Positions 17,325 through 26,897 of a DNA stretch of 64,000 bases are shown here, piece by piece. The stretch comes from Jannaschia helgolandensis. Its GTDB lineage: Bacteria > Pseudomonadota > Alphaproteobacteria > Rhodobacterales > Rhodobacteraceae. The notes beneath the pieces were generated by a model. It was not told the origin of the DNA, made no database searches, and saw only the letters and a program-made list of their open reading frames with translations. The DNA is taken from the NCBI RefSeq assembly GCF_900109285.1, contig NZ_FNZQ01000001.1, positions 339,001-403,000 of the forward strand, read 5' to 3'. The number at the start of each line of letters is the position of its first letter. Positions within the stretch are counted from its first letter, which is position 1. Made by a program: the position numbers and the translations under genes.

Positions 17325-18536
17325 ATGAGCAGTCGCCCCTACCCCGATAGCGCCATCCGGCGCGTTCTGATCGTGGTCGAAAACCTTCCCGTTCCTCTGG
17401 ACCGTCGCGTCTGGCTGGAGGCGACGTCGCTGACGGCGGCAGGATACGAGGTGTCGGTGATCTGTCCCATGGGGCGCGGCTGGAACAAGACCTATGAATT
17501 GATCGACGGCATTCACATCCACCGCCACCCTGCCCCGCCCGAAGCGCATTCCGGCGCAATCGCCTATGCCCGCGAATATGCCCATGCGATCCGGCACTGG
17601 TTTCGGTTGGCGCGTGTCATCCGGCAGGAGCGCGGGTTCGACGTGATCCATGGCTGTAATCCACCCGATCTCGTTTTCCTGCTGGCGCTGCGTTACCGCT
17701 TGGCCGGGGTGCGATACCTGTTCGACCACCATGACGTCTGTCCCGAATTGTTCGAAGCGAAATTCGGCAAGCGCGGCCTGCTCTACGGGGTGATGCGCCT
17801 GTGGGAACGGATGACTTTCGCCTGTGCCCATGTCAGCATCGCCACCAATGAAAGCTTCGCCCGCATCGCACGTGATCGCGGTGGCATGGCCCCCGAAGAC
17901 GTGTTCGTCGTCCGCTCCGCCCCGCGCATCGAGAAATTTCTGCCCGGAGCGGGCGACCCGGAATATCGCAATTCAGGCACGATGCTGGGCTGGATCGGCA
18001 TCATCGGTCAGCAGGAGGGGTTGGAGCTTCTGGTCGAGGCCGTTCGCCATCTGCGCGACATGGGCAAGATCGACGTTCACGTCCTGATCATCGGTTTCGG
18101 CCCGCACCAGCCGGTGATCGAGGCAGAGGTCGCACGAGCCGGGCTGACGGACCATTTCACTTTCACCGGCGCGCTTTATGGTGAGGCGATGCTGGGCGCA
18201 CTGAATGTTATCGACATCGGTGTGGCGCCTGATCCGAAGAACGCGATGAATGATATCAGCACCATGAACAAGGTCATGGAATACATGACGCTGGAAAAGC
18301 CCGTGGTGCAGTTCGACCTGACAGAAGGACGGGCGTCCGCCGGGGATGCGTCGCTGTATGCGCGGGCCAATGATCCCCGCGATCTTGCCGACCGGATCGC
18401 ATGGCTGATGGACAACCCCGATGACGCGCGCGTCATGGGACGGCGAGGGCGTGAAAGAGTGCTGGACAGACTGAGCTGGGACCATTCGGTGCCGCAGCTT
18501 CTGGCGGCCTATGAGCGGGTGTTCTCCAAGGATTAG
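17325..18536 (+). CDS. Family 4 glycosyltransferase of the exopolysaccharide locus
   Basis: 403 residues, GT-B fold. The N-terminal acceptor domain includes VVENLPVPLDRRVWLEA and FDHHDVCPELFEAKFG; the C-terminal domain includes TMNKVMEYMTLEKPVVQFD (about 310-328), the donor-site Glu region of GT4. This subfamily (GT4 with CPELY-like motif) is frequent in EPS clusters. AGAGG precedes ATG 17325. It stands alone on the plus strand between ugd and the exosortase, and its stop interlocks with the exosortase stop (TTAG). Sugar specificity is unknown. Confidence 0.88.
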   Translation: MSSRPYPDSAIRRVLIVVENLPVPLDRRVWLEATSLTAAGYEVSVICPMGRGWNKTYELIDGIHIHRHPAPPEAHSGAIAYAREYAHAIRHWFRLARVIRQERGFDVIHGCNPPDLVFLLALRYRLAGVRYLFDHHDVCPELFEAKFGKRGLLYGVMRLWERMTFACAHVSIATNESFARIARDRGGMAPEDVFVVRSAPRIEKFLPGAGDPEYRNSGTMLGWIGIIGQQEGLELLVEAVRHLRDMGKIDVHVLIIGFGPHQPVIEAEVARAGLTDHFTFTGALYGEAMLGALNVIDIGVAPDPKNAMNDISTMNKVMEYMTLEKPVVQFDLTEGRASAGDASLYARANDPRDLADRIAWLMDNPDDARVMGRRGRERVLDRLSWDHSVPQLLAAYERVFSKD

Positions 18537-20095
18537 TCCGGCACCAATGGTGCCAGCTTCGGCAGAGCCGCTCGCGCGATTTTCTGGAGTCGCGCCTCGG
18601 CCACGTCATCGGCTTCATCTGGACCGATAGGGGTTGTGAACCGCACTATCATCCCGTCGCTGCGCCCTGTCACCAGCCCGTCCCGAACAGCCGAAAACTT
18701 GGCCTGCCAATCGCTGGTCATGCGTTTGCCGCGTTGTTCGAACCAATAGATCACCATCTGCCGGTCCAGACCCTTCTGGATGATGGCCCGGTTCACGCCG
18801 AAGTTCGCGCCCCCCGCCGTCAGGGTCGAATGATCCAGTGAGGCGATCTCCCACCCGGCGCCGGGCAGGCAAACCTCGGGCGAATGGATGCCGGTGCCAT
18901 CGGCCTGCCGCGCGTACCACGCGACGAACAACCCGACGCCTGACGTCTCGCCCGGTGCCACGTAATCGGCGACCAGATAGTCGCTTGCCCCCAGCACGCG
19001 CGCGACATCCGGGGCCAGTATCCCGCGTCGACCGATCCAGTCGTCCAGTTGCATCGGATAGGCCGACAAACGCGCCCGTGGCTCCGGCCCGGTGTCGTTT
19101 ATCGTCAGGTGCAGCGCCGTGATGCCCAGCGTCAGAACCGTCAACATCACAAGGACGCGCGTGCCGCCGATGCTACCCAGCCGCGCGGCCTGTCCGACAA
19201 GGCCAGATGTGTCCAGATCCAGCATCGGGCCGCCGGCGGGTCGACGTCGTGCCAGAAGCGCCGCAACGATCAGAAGAATTGCGATGCACAGTGCAAAGAC
19301 CACCCAGCCCTGAAAGATATGCAGAAACCCTTGCGCCTGGGCGATGCCATAGCGGTCGACCAGAATGCCGATGATTCCGACGCGGACAGCGTTCAGGATG
19401 ATCGCCAGCGGCGCGGCCATTGCGAACAGGATCACGCGATGCGCCATCGGCCCGCGATACAGGATCGCCGTCAGATAGGAGAAACTGAGGATCGGGAACA
19501 GGTATCGCAGGCCCGAGCAGGCCTCGGCCACCTGAAGCTGCCAGACGCCCAGATCGATGATCTGTCCGTCCAGGAAAACCGGGATGCCCGCCGCATCCAC
19601 CAGTGCCACACCGATCTGCGCCGACAGGCCCTGCAACGCAGTCGAGACCTTCCAGTACAGGACCTGCGGCAGGGGCAGCATGAAGATCAGGTGAAAGACC
19701 GAGGCCCAGTGCCTGCGCCCGCGCGCCCATCCCATCGCAATCAGGACGACGGCCATGACCCATAGGATCATCCCGTATGTCACCAGATCGGGGATCGAGG
19801 TGCGCGCGCCTGCCAGGGCAAGGGCCAGCGCCGCAGCACCCAGCAACAGGCCGGGCCAGCGAATGGGTGCGCGGTCGACGCCAGTTGGGTGGTCGCGCAT
19901 TTCGCGCAGGAACAGAAACAGTGAAATCAGCGGTATCAGGGGTCCGTGGCTGTATTCGGGCGTGGACCAGGCCTGTCCCAGGGACACGAACCCGGACCAG
20001 AACAGAGGTATCACCGCCAGCGTCGCGCCCAGCAGGACGAAGGGTGCAAGCGCAAGGCGTTGCCGCATCATGGCAAGGGGGTCGGCGAACGTCAT
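18533..20095 (-). CDS. xrtD: VPLPA-CTERM-type exosortase XrtD with fused EpsI domain
   Basis: 520 residues in two parts. Residues 1-300 form a polytopic membrane domain with the exosortase catalytic triad: Cys193 in ACSGLRYL, Arg238 in NAVRVG and His259 in FLHIFQGW. Residues 310-520 are an EpsI-like periplasmic domain with GIHSPEVCLPGAGW. Exosortases are transpeptidase-like enzymes that process proteins bearing a C-terminal PEP-CTERM-type sorting signal; the fused XrtD form is known from Rhodobacterales, where the signal is VPLPA. The gene is followed by no recognisable substrate in this window. GGGAGGA lies just before ATG 20095, within the end of the upstream TPR gene region, giving coupled expression. 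Confidence 0.9.
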   Translation of the reverse strand: MTFADPLAMMRQRLALAPFVLLGATLAVIPLFWSGFVSLGQAWSTPEYSHGPLIPLISLFLFLREMRDHPTGVDRAPIRWPGLLLGAAALALALAGARTSIPDLVTYGMILWVMAVVLIAMGWARGRRHWASVFHLIFMLPLPQVLYWKVSTALQGLSAQIGVALVDAAGIPVFLDGQIIDLGVWQLQVAEACSGLRYLFPILSFSYLTAILYRGPMAHRVILFAMAAPLAIILNAVRVGIIGILVDRYGIAQAQGFLHIFQGWVVFALCIAILLIVAALLARRRPAGGPMLDLDTSGLVGQAARLGSIGGTRVLVMLTVLTLGITALHLTINDTGPEPRARLSAYPMQLDDWIGRRGILAPDVARVLGASDYLVADYVAPGETSGVGLFVAWYARQADGTGIHSPEVCLPGAGWEIASLDHSTLTAGGANFGVNRAIIQKGLDRQMVIYWFEQRGKRMTSDWQAKFSAVRDGLVTGRSDGMIVRFTTPIGPDEADDVAEARLQKIARAALPKLAPLVPD

Positions 20096-20099
20096 CGCG

Positions 20100-22529
20100 T
20101 TATCCTCCCAGCGCCTGGAGCTTGGCTTGCGCGGCCCGTGCAACGGGATGATCTTCTGCCGCAAGTGTCAGGACCGTTTCGAACGACGAGCGTGCCTCGT
20201 CCATTTCACTCAAAGCCATAAGCACCTGCCCCAGCCGCAGTTGCACCTGCGGGTCTTGCGGCAGACCCCGTGCGGCGCGGCGCATCAATGGCAAAGCACC
20301 AGTTGCATCGCCACGCTGGAACGCGATCCAGCCAATGGTGTCGGAAACGGCGGGATCGGCATTGCCCTGCAACGGCGCGACGATACGGGCCGCCCGTTCA
20401 AGTTGCGCCGGGTCCGCACCTTCGGCGGACAGCAGAGTGGCAAGGTTGTTGGCAACGACCGGGTCCGACGCGTTTTCGGCGTACAGGGTTTCCAGAAGTG
20501 CGATCGCCCCTGCAGTTTCGCCGATTACATCCAGCCGGTTCGATTCGATCAGGCGGAGCGGGCGCGAGGCAGGATATGCGGCGAGCGCGTTTGCCAGCAG
20601 GGCGTCCGCATCGTCGCGGCGTCCCTGACCGGCAAGTAGCGAGAAGAGACGCAGGGCCGGGGTATCGCCTGCCGCAGGCTCATCCAGCAGCGCGCGATAT
20701 ATATCCTCCGCGCCGATGGGGTCGCCTTCGGCCGCATAGAGGTCACCATCCAGAAGGCGCAGCGCCACGTCGCCCGGACGCCGCGCCGTCGCGCGATCCA
20801 TCTGCGCCCGTGCGACATCCAGATCGCCGCGCGCGACAAGCCCCGAAATCAGGCGCGTGAAGGCCACCTGACGCCCCGGATCGGCGCTCAGCATACCGTC
20901 GACAACGGTCCCGGCCTCCCGACCCTGGCTCAGCAGGAGCGCCGCTTCGATGGTGGCGCGGGCAGATATGGCTTCGGGATCATCAATGCGGCGCAGGCTG
21001 GACAGAAGATTCGTCACTCCGGCCCAATCAGATTGGGCCATCCGAAGATCGGCCAGCAGGACGGCGATTCCTATGTCGCCAGGGGCCGCGGAATGCGCGA
21101 CGTCCAATACCCGTGTTGCAACGAATTCACGTCCCTCAGTCACCAATGCGCGGGCGTAGCGTTCAGATTCGCGCGCCGCGTTGCCCGAGACTTCGGCGGC
21201 AGCGGCCAGTTGTTCCAGTGCCAGACCCCGCGTGCCGTCCTGCGCATGGGCTGCGGCCAGTAGCGTCATCAGTTCGGTGTCCCGCGGGCGCTGTGCCAAG
21301 GCGTTTCGCAAGTCCACGATCGCGTCCTTCGGACGTTCCTCGTCGATGGCCCATGTCGCACGCAGTTTCAGCGCCTCGATCTCGCCGGGGTCCATCTCCA
21401 GCGCGGCATTGACCAGGATACGTGCCGCCGGCCTGTCGCCCAGCCGGTCATGCATGCGTGCCAGCAGCACCTGAACAATGCGCGCTTCGGGTGCGTTGCC
21501 CAGATCGTCCAGCATCCGGCGCAGCCCTTCGATTGCGCCATCCCGGTCGCCCATGTCGAAGCGGATCGAACGGTCCATGGCGGCATAGATCACCGCTGCC
21601 GGAGAATCGTCCGCTTCGTCGATCAATCGTGACAGTTCTGTCAACGCAGCGTCGGAGCCGCGCGTCGATTTCAGGAATCGGACCAGCATCGTCCGCATCG
21701 ACACGTCGCTGATCGGCGAGCCGTCCGCCAGCGCGCGCAACACGGCTTCCGCGTCGTCGACCCGGCCCCTGGACATATAGCGGGCCACCAGAAGCCCGGC
21801 GATCCGGGGATCGTCTGGATAGAGCCGGGCCAGATCCAGTAGCCGGTCCTGTGCCACATCCATCTGGTCGGCGTCGGCCAGCAGGGAAATTCGCAGCAAC
21901 TGCAACTCGGGCAAACGAGGGTCGGCGGCAAGGGCTGCATCCAGAACAGGTAGCGCCGCAGTCGGGTCGTCGCTTGTGGCTATGTTCTCTATCGCGATGC
22001 GCAACAGGACCGGCTGCGCGGGCCGCTGCTCGAGCAAGGCCTGCGCTGAGGCCGATATTTCGTTCTGCCGGGGACGATTGCCTTCACGCCGGGCATTTCG
22101 ATATCGGACCGCCAGGCGCAAAGCCTGCGTCTCAAGTGCTTCGGCATCAATCTGATCGGCTGCTTCCGCCTGCCGTTCCAACGCGTCCCAGTCGGCGCGC
22201 ATCAAGGCGATCTCGCCCAGCTTGCTGCGGAATTCCAATATGTCGGGGAATCGCTCTGACAGCAGGGTGAACTCCTGCTCGGCCTCGCGGATGGTTCCCT
22301 GCGCAAGAAAGGCCTGTGCGATGGCCCCACGGGTTTCGGCATCGTCGGGATCTATTTTCAACGCGTTCCGATACTGGATGATCGCGCGCGCCTGGTCGCC
22401 GTTGGCGGCGTATTCCAGCCCGCTGCTGCGATATTCTGACAACCTATCCGCATCGGACTTGCAGCCCGATACCAAAATCGCCACAGCCAATGCCGCAGCG
22501 CAAACCCTGAGGGGACGCCTGATATTCAT
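20100..22529 (-). CDS. TPR-repeat lipoprotein of the exosortase/EPS system (PrsT-like)
   Basis: 809 residues. The N-terminus is a lipoprotein signal with lipobox LVSGC (Cys23). The rest is a long series of helical TPR-like repeats, starting with LEYAANGDQARAIIQYRNAL at about 38-57 and ending near residue 800. Related large TPR lipoproteins accompany exosortases and EPS genes in many Gram-negative bacteria; they are thought to scaffold envelope assembly. It lies 4 bases upstream of xrtD. A sugar transferase gene follows upstream on the same strand with a 97-bp gap. Confidence 0.85.
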   Translation of the reverse strand: MNIRRPLRVCAAALAVAILVSGCKSDADRLSEYRSSGLEYAANGDQARAIIQYRNALKIDPDDAETRGAIAQAFLAQGTIREAEQEFTLLSERFPDILEFRSKLGEIALMRADWDALERQAEAADQIDAEALETQALRLAVRYRNARREGNRPRQNEISASAQALLEQRPAQPVLLRIAIENIATSDDPTAALPVLDAALAADPRLPELQLLRISLLADADQMDVAQDRLLDLARLYPDDPRIAGLLVARYMSRGRVDDAEAVLRALADGSPISDVSMRTMLVRFLKSTRGSDAALTELSRLIDEADDSPAAVIYAAMDRSIRFDMGDRDGAIEGLRRMLDDLGNAPEARIVQVLLARMHDRLGDRPAARILVNAALEMDPGEIEALKLRATWAIDEERPKDAIVDLRNALAQRPRDTELMTLLAAAHAQDGTRGLALEQLAAAAEVSGNAARESERYARALVTEGREFVATRVLDVAHSAAPGDIGIAVLLADLRMAQSDWAGVTNLLSSLRRIDDPEAISARATIEAALLLSQGREAGTVVDGMLSADPGRQVAFTRLISGLVARGDLDVARAQMDRATARRPGDVALRLLDGDLYAAEGDPIGAEDIYRALLDEPAAGDTPALRLFSLLAGQGRRDDADALLANALAAYPASRPLRLIESNRLDVIGETAGAIALLETLYAENASDPVVANNLATLLSAEGADPAQLERAARIVAPLQGNADPAVSDTIGWIAFQRGDATGALPLMRRAARGLPQDPQVQLRLGQVLMALSEMDEARSSFETVLTLAAEDHPVARAAQAKLQALGG

Positions 22530-22626
22530 TTTATGTGAACCCGTTCTGCTCGGTTCTTATTATGCGACCAGGATGACCGGTGACGCGGTCTGCAGCAAAC
22601 TGTGAGGTCGCGAGGGTGTGGATAAG

Positions 22627-23307
22627 TCATCGACCTGTGGCGCGCAGGACAACAGCAAACGTCGCTGCAATGATTGCCACATCGGTCCTCAGAGACAGCG
22701 CGGCATCGTAGGCACGGTCGAATTCTGCACGCGCGGCAAAGGACGAACTGTTGCGGTCGGAGACCTGCCACGGTCCTGTCAGACCGGGGCGCAAACGGAA
22801 ATAAGCCTGTCCGGAATACATTTCGCGCTGTTCGGGCAACATCGGGCGCGGGCCGACAAGACTCATATCGCCGGTCAGAACATTCACAAGCTGCGGCAGC
22901 TCGTCGAGCGATATCTTGCGAATGAACCGGCCCAGCCATGTGATGCGCGGATCGCGTGTCAGCTTTTGGTCGCGATCCCATTCGGCGCGGGCGGACGGAT
23001 TGGCGTCAAGATATGCTGCAAGCGCTGCATCGGCATCAATGACCATAGAGCGTAGTTTCCACATCCGGAAACGCCGCCCGCCAAAACCGATGCGATCCTG
23101 ACAGTAGAATGCCGGGCCGCCATCCAGGACAACCAGCAAGGCGAATACCGCGATCAGTGGCAAGACGACCGGCATCGCCATGAGGACCAGCAGGATGTCC
23201 AGGGCGCGCTTGACGTATCGACGATAGCTGACGGAAGACACCGGAGACGCGGGCGCTACAGCAGTTGCGCCGATCATGATCGCCTTGGGGTCGAACTGCA
23301 TGGTCAT
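22627..23307 (-). CDS. Polyisoprenyl-phosphate sugar-1-phosphate transferase (initiating glycosyltransferase)
   Basis: 226 residues from the chosen start. One strong membrane helix (about 36-60) is followed by the PHPT catalytic core: FYCQDRIGFGGRRFRMWKLR, RKISLDELPQL and SLVGPRPM, then RPGLTGPWQV. This family (WbaP/WcaJ/ExoY-like, minimal form) transfers sugar-1-phosphate to undecaprenyl phosphate to begin a repeat unit. ATG 23307 has GGAG 8 bases upstream; in-frame ATGs at 23325 and 23340 are possible and would extend the protein by 6 or 11 residues. It diverges from the ATPase/Wzz/kinase operon across about 290 bp. Confidence 0.9.
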   Translation of the reverse strand: MTMQFDPKAIMIGATAVAPASPVSSVSYRRYVKRALDILLVLMAMPVVLPLIAVFALLVVLDGGPAFYCQDRIGFGGRRFRMWKLRSMVIDADAALAAYLDANPSARAEWDRDQKLTRDPRITWLGRFIRKISLDELPQLVNVLTGDMSLVGPRPMLPEQREMYSGQAYFRLRPGLTGPWQVSDRNSSSFAARAEFDRAYDAALSLRTDVAIIAATFAVVLRATGR

Positions 23308-23601
23308 CGCGGCGTCTCCGTTCATTCCTGTCGGGGCCATCTCTGGCCCGCGTTAAGAATGAATGTGACGCCCCCGATTGTTCGGTTTATGGCCGATTAA
23401 CCCTGAATCATGGCGGGTCCGGTGTCATTTCAGGACGGATTGCGGCGCTGCCTTGAAGGTGCCGCGACCTGCCGCTGATTGTTCCTGTCCCCGCCTTAGT
23501 CCTGTCCAATTTTACAACAATAAAAGGGGAATAGTTTTGTGTCCCGGCATGTAACCGGAAACAATGGCACCAAAAAACAATGGACTGTTTGGAACCTAGT
23601 G

Positions 23602-24492
23602 ATGAGTCAGCTTCAGAGCCTCTACAAGGATCACTTCGGAATGACCGGACGCCCGTTCAGCGGGCTGGCCGATGGTTCCGGTATATGGTGGGGCAAGGCG
23701 CACATCCGGGCACAGGCGGCATTGGAATACGGTCTGTTGTCGGGGGCGGCCTTCGTCGTGCTGACCGGTGCCGCCGGATCGGGAAAGACCTCGCTGCTTT
23801 TGAACATGATCGAGACCGCGACCGACGATCTGAAGATCGCCATGGTTTCGGGTCTACGCCGCGGCACCGGATCTGTTCTGCCGTGGATTCTTCAGTCGCT
23901 CGGCGAGGATATTACCGGCGATGAGGCCGAAACGGAGCTGCACGGTCGGGTTCAGAACCATTTGATCGGCGAATACGCCGCTGGTTGTCGCGTCGTCCTG
24001 ATTCTGGACGAAGCGCAAAACCTGTCCACCGATGCATTGGACGAACTGCGCGTGCTGTCGAATATCAACACCGCGCAGGATCAACTGGTGCAGATAGTGT
24101 TGTGCGGTCAACCGACATTGCGCGATCATCTTCGTGCGCCAGAAATGGCAGGCCTGGCTCAGCGGGTCGCCGCATGGGGGCATTTGGCCGAACTCGATCG
24201 TGCCACGCTCGACGGATATGTCGGCATGCGTCTTGCTTCGGCAGGCGGCCCCGAAGACCTGTTTGAACCCGAAGCGCTGGATATGATCCATGCTGCAACC
24301 GGTGGATTGCCGCGCCCTATCAACCAGTTATGCGAACTGGCGCTGGTCTATGCCATGACCGGCGGCGGCGACAAGATCGGGCCCGAAGCCATAACGCAGG
24401 TTCTGGAAGACGGGTTGTTCCTGTCGCCCTTGCCACCCGTCCCGGCCCCATCCACGCCGCGCGAAAGCCGACTTCGACTGGCGGCGGGGTAA
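23602..24492 (+). CDS. AAA family ATPase of the exosortase/EPS locus (ExeA-like)
   Basis: 296 residues from ATG 23602. Walker A GAAGSGKTS (56-64), Walker B VVLILDEAQNLS (about 131-142), and a C-terminal winged-helix-like region. The N-terminus LYKDHFGMTGRPFS is the typical entry of ExeA/GspA-like ATPases associated with exosortase and EPS loci. The role may be energy coupling for assembly. An alternative GTG at 23539 adds 21 residues and has a better ribosome site (AGGGGA at 23525-23530, 8-base gap), so the start is open. It is 5 bases upstream of the Wzz-like gene, forming an operon. Confidence 0.85.
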   Translation: MSQLQSLYKDHFGMTGRPFSGLADGSGIWWGKAHIRAQAALEYGLLSGAAFVVLTGAAGSGKTSLLLNMIETATDDLKIAMVSGLRRGTGSVLPWILQSLGEDITGDEAETELHGRVQNHLIGEYAAGCRVVLILDEAQNLSTDALDELRVLSNINTAQDQLVQIVLCGQPTLRDHLRAPEMAGLAQRVAAWGHLAELDRATLDGYVGMRLASAGGPEDLFEPEALDMIHAATGGLPRPINQLCELALVYAMTGGGDKIGPEAITQVLEDGLFLSPLPPVPAPSTPRESRLRLAAG

Positions 24493-24497
24493 CCGGC

Positions 24498-26024
24498 ATG
24501 ATGGCTGAAATTCGTTTTTATGCATCCCTGTTCCGTCGTCGGCTGGGGTGGTTCCTGCTGGCGCTGTTTCTGAGCACCGGCACTGGCGTCGCCGTCGCCG
24601 TAAGCCTGCCGCCGGTTTTTGCCGCCAAAGCCCGTCTGGTGGTCGAATCCGAAAAGATCCCGGACGAGTTGGCCGCGTCTACCGTTCAGACTCAGGCCTT
24701 CGAACATCTGGAGATCATCGAACAGCGCATCCTTTCCCGCGAAGCTCTGCTGGATATGTCCAACCGGCTGGCGATCTACGGCGATGTCCGCCCCGCGCCC
24801 GACCAGATCGTGGAAGACCTTCGCAAGAGGATCACATACAAGATCGAAGGTGGGCAACCGCGACCTCGCGATCCGGTCAAGGCAACGATGCTGATCCTCG
24901 GGTTCGAGGCCGAAACGGCCGTCATGTCCGCCGCCGTTGCCAATGAACTGGTGACCCGCGTCATGGCCGAAGACGTCGACATGCGGACGACTGTGGCCCG
25001 CCAGACGCTGGAATTCTTCGACCAGGAAGTTTCGCGCCTTCAGCAACAGTTGAGCCAGAGCGGCGCAACCCTTCTGTCGTTCCAGCAGGAGAACCAGGAT
25101 GTCCTGCCCCAGACCCGTGAACTGCGGCAATCGCGTACCTCCGCTATCGAAATGGAGTTGATGCAGCTTGAGCGGGATACGGACGATTTGCGCCGCGAAC
25201 GTGAGCGTCTGACCCGCCTGAACGAGTCGGTGCGCCGCCGCGAAGGCACTCCGGACGCAGGTTATGAAATGCGCCAAGTCGCCGCGCTGCGTGAAACCCT
25301 GGACAATCTGCCATCGGGCGACCCCGGTGCCGCCGACATCGCACAGCGCATTGCCGCCCTGACCCGTCGGATCGAAGCTCAGGGTACGGGCACCGGCAAC
25401 CGCACCGCGTTTCAACGGCGCCGCGACGACATCGATGCCCAGGTCGACGACAATGATGCGCGCCGCATCGAACTGATTGACGAACTGGAACGGCTCCGGA
25501 TCGGTCTGGCCGTCGCCCCGGTGAAGGCTGCTGAACTTGCAAGCCTCGAGCGGGATCACGAAAATCTGCGCCAGCTCTACGATCAGGCACTTGCATCCAA
25601 AGCTGTCGCCGAAACCGGCGATGCCATCGAAGCTCTGTCCAAGGGGCAACGGATCGGCATCATCGAACAGGCTTCGATCCCTCGCGTGCCGGATCGTCCA
25701 AACCGCAAGATCGTCGCTATCGCAGGCCTTGTCGGCGGCGTGTTGCTGGGCCTTCTGATCGTCGTCGGGCTGGAATTGCGCCTGGGATTCCTGCGCCGTC
25801 CGGTCGATCTGCAGCGTCGGCTGGGCATCACGCCAATCGCGACCTTGCCGTTCATCTCGGAGTTGGGCGATGCACCTGCCCACATGGGCCGCAGCCTGCA
25901 ACGAAAACTGGCCATTGCCGCCGCCGCGATCGTCTTGGTGGCTGTCATCGGTGCAATGCTGTCGGGCCATTTGCCCGGACCCACGGAAATCGCGGCGCGC
26001 ATTGATCGCATCAATTTCATCTGA
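24498..26024 (+). CDS. Wzz/GumC-like chain-length determinant protein
   Basis: 508 residues. An N-terminal membrane helix (about 18-40) is followed by the Wzz domain, then a long coiled coil (about 160-400, rich in Glu, Arg and Leu heptads) and a second membrane segment with the PxxP-like motif IPRVPDRPNRK near residue 395-405. A further hydrophobic segment lies at about 473-493. Such proteins are polysaccharide co-polymerases that set chain length with a Wzy polymerase. No kinase domain is fused; the kinase is the next gene. Start ATG 24498 is close to the AAA gene stop. Confidence 0.88.
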   Translation: MMAEIRFYASLFRRRLGWFLLALFLSTGTGVAVAVSLPPVFAAKARLVVESEKIPDELAASTVQTQAFEHLEIIEQRILSREALLDMSNRLAIYGDVRPAPDQIVEDLRKRITYKIEGGQPRPRDPVKATMLILGFEAETAVMSAAVANELVTRVMAEDVDMRTTVARQTLEFFDQEVSRLQQQLSQSGATLLSFQQENQDVLPQTRELRQSRTSAIEMELMQLERDTDDLRRERERLTRLNESVRRREGTPDAGYEMRQVAALRETLDNLPSGDPGAADIAQRIAALTRRIEAQGTGTGNRTAFQRRRDDIDAQVDDNDARRIELIDELERLRIGLAVAPVKAAELASLERDHENLRQLYDQALASKAVAETGDAIEALSKGQRIGIIEQASIPRVPDRPNRKIVAIAGLVGGVLLGLLIVVGLELRLGFLRRPVDLQRRLGITPIATLPFISELGDAPAHMGRSLQRKLAIAAAAIVLVAVIGAMLSGHLPGPTEIAARIDRINFI

Positions 26025-26051
26025 CGCCATCCATACGGAAGGATCTGCACA

Positions 26052-26897
26052 ATGGACCGACTACAAGCCGCTATCGCGCAGGCCCGCGCCGCTCGCCAAG
26101 CCGTCCTTTCCACTCAGGCCGGTGTCCCTGCCACAACCCCGGAGCAAGCAGTCTCGCTGCCGAAAGATAACTGGCAAGCGCTGACCCGGTTTGAACCGGA
26201 CACGGACCATCTGACAGAAAATCGGATCGTTACCCGCGACAGTGGAGCGAAAAGTGCGCCGTTCGACGTGCTGCGCACCCGCGCTCTTCAGCAGATGTCC
26301 ATGCAGGGCTGGAAGCGGTTGGCAGTCACTTCACCCGGACCGGGCTGCGGCAAAAGCACGGTCACAATGAACCTTGCCTTTTCGCTGGCCCGCCAGCCCG
26401 ACATCCGTACTCTTGTCATCGACCTGGATCTGCGCCGCCCGATGTTGGCCACGCTTCTGGGGTTGGAGGCACGGCACGAGGTCACTGCTGCGATCAGAGG
26501 CACGGCGACACCTGCTTCGCAGATCGTCCGCGTCAGCGATAACCTTGCCTTCGCGACAACGCGCACCCCGGTTCACGACCCTGCCGAACTTCTGCAAGGT
26601 CGGCGCATCGGCGATCTCTTGTCCCGGCTGGAAGAGGAATTCGCCCCCGATGTGATCCTGTTCGATCTGCCCCCTATCATGGTCAGCGACGACGCCATCG
26701 CCTTTCTGCCAAACACTGATTGCGCCCTGATGATCACCGCCGCTGAGCAAAGCACGCTAAGCCAGGTCGATATCTGCGAAAAAGAACTTGCTGCCCAGAC
26801 CAGCGTTCTGGGGGTTGTGCTGAACAAATGCGCGCATCCCGGCGACGGGCAGCGTTATGGCTATAACTATGGCTATGGGGTTGAGCCCGCAGCCTAA
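26052..26897 (+). CDS. CpsD/CapB-type BY-kinase domain protein
   Basis: 281 residues. It has a bacterial tyrosine kinase layout: P-loop SPGPGCGKST (about 98-107), Walker A' LVIDLDLRRP (about 126-135) and Walker B ILFDLPP. The tail RYGYNYGYGVEPAA carries four tyrosines within eight residues, fitting autophosphorylation sites. Such kinases cycle with Wzz-like partners to control polymer synthesis. GGAAGGA lies 8 bases before ATG 26052. Its stop interlocks with the stop of the convergent GT2 gene (CTAA). A plain ParA-like ATPase role is less likely because of the tyrosine tail and the Wzz neighbour. Confidence 0.88.
   Translation: MDRLQAAIAQARAARQAVLSTQAGVPATTPEQAVSLPKDNWQALTRFEPDTDHLTENRIVTRDSGAKSAPFDVLRTRALQQMSMQGWKRLAVTSPGPGCGKSTVTMNLAFSLARQPDIRTLVIDLDLRRPMLATLLGLEARHEVTAAIRGTATPASQIVRVSDNLAFATTRTPVHDPAELLQGRRIGDLLSRLEEEFAPDVILFDLPPIMVSDDAIAFLPNTDCALMITAAEQSTLSQVDICEKELAAQTSVLGVVLNKCAHPGDGQRYGYNYGYGVEPAA

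Noticed and set aside
19755-20639. Plus-strand ORF over the xrtD/TPR junction
   Set aside because: Antisense to XrtD and the TPR lipoprotein; sequence composition is not protein-like.
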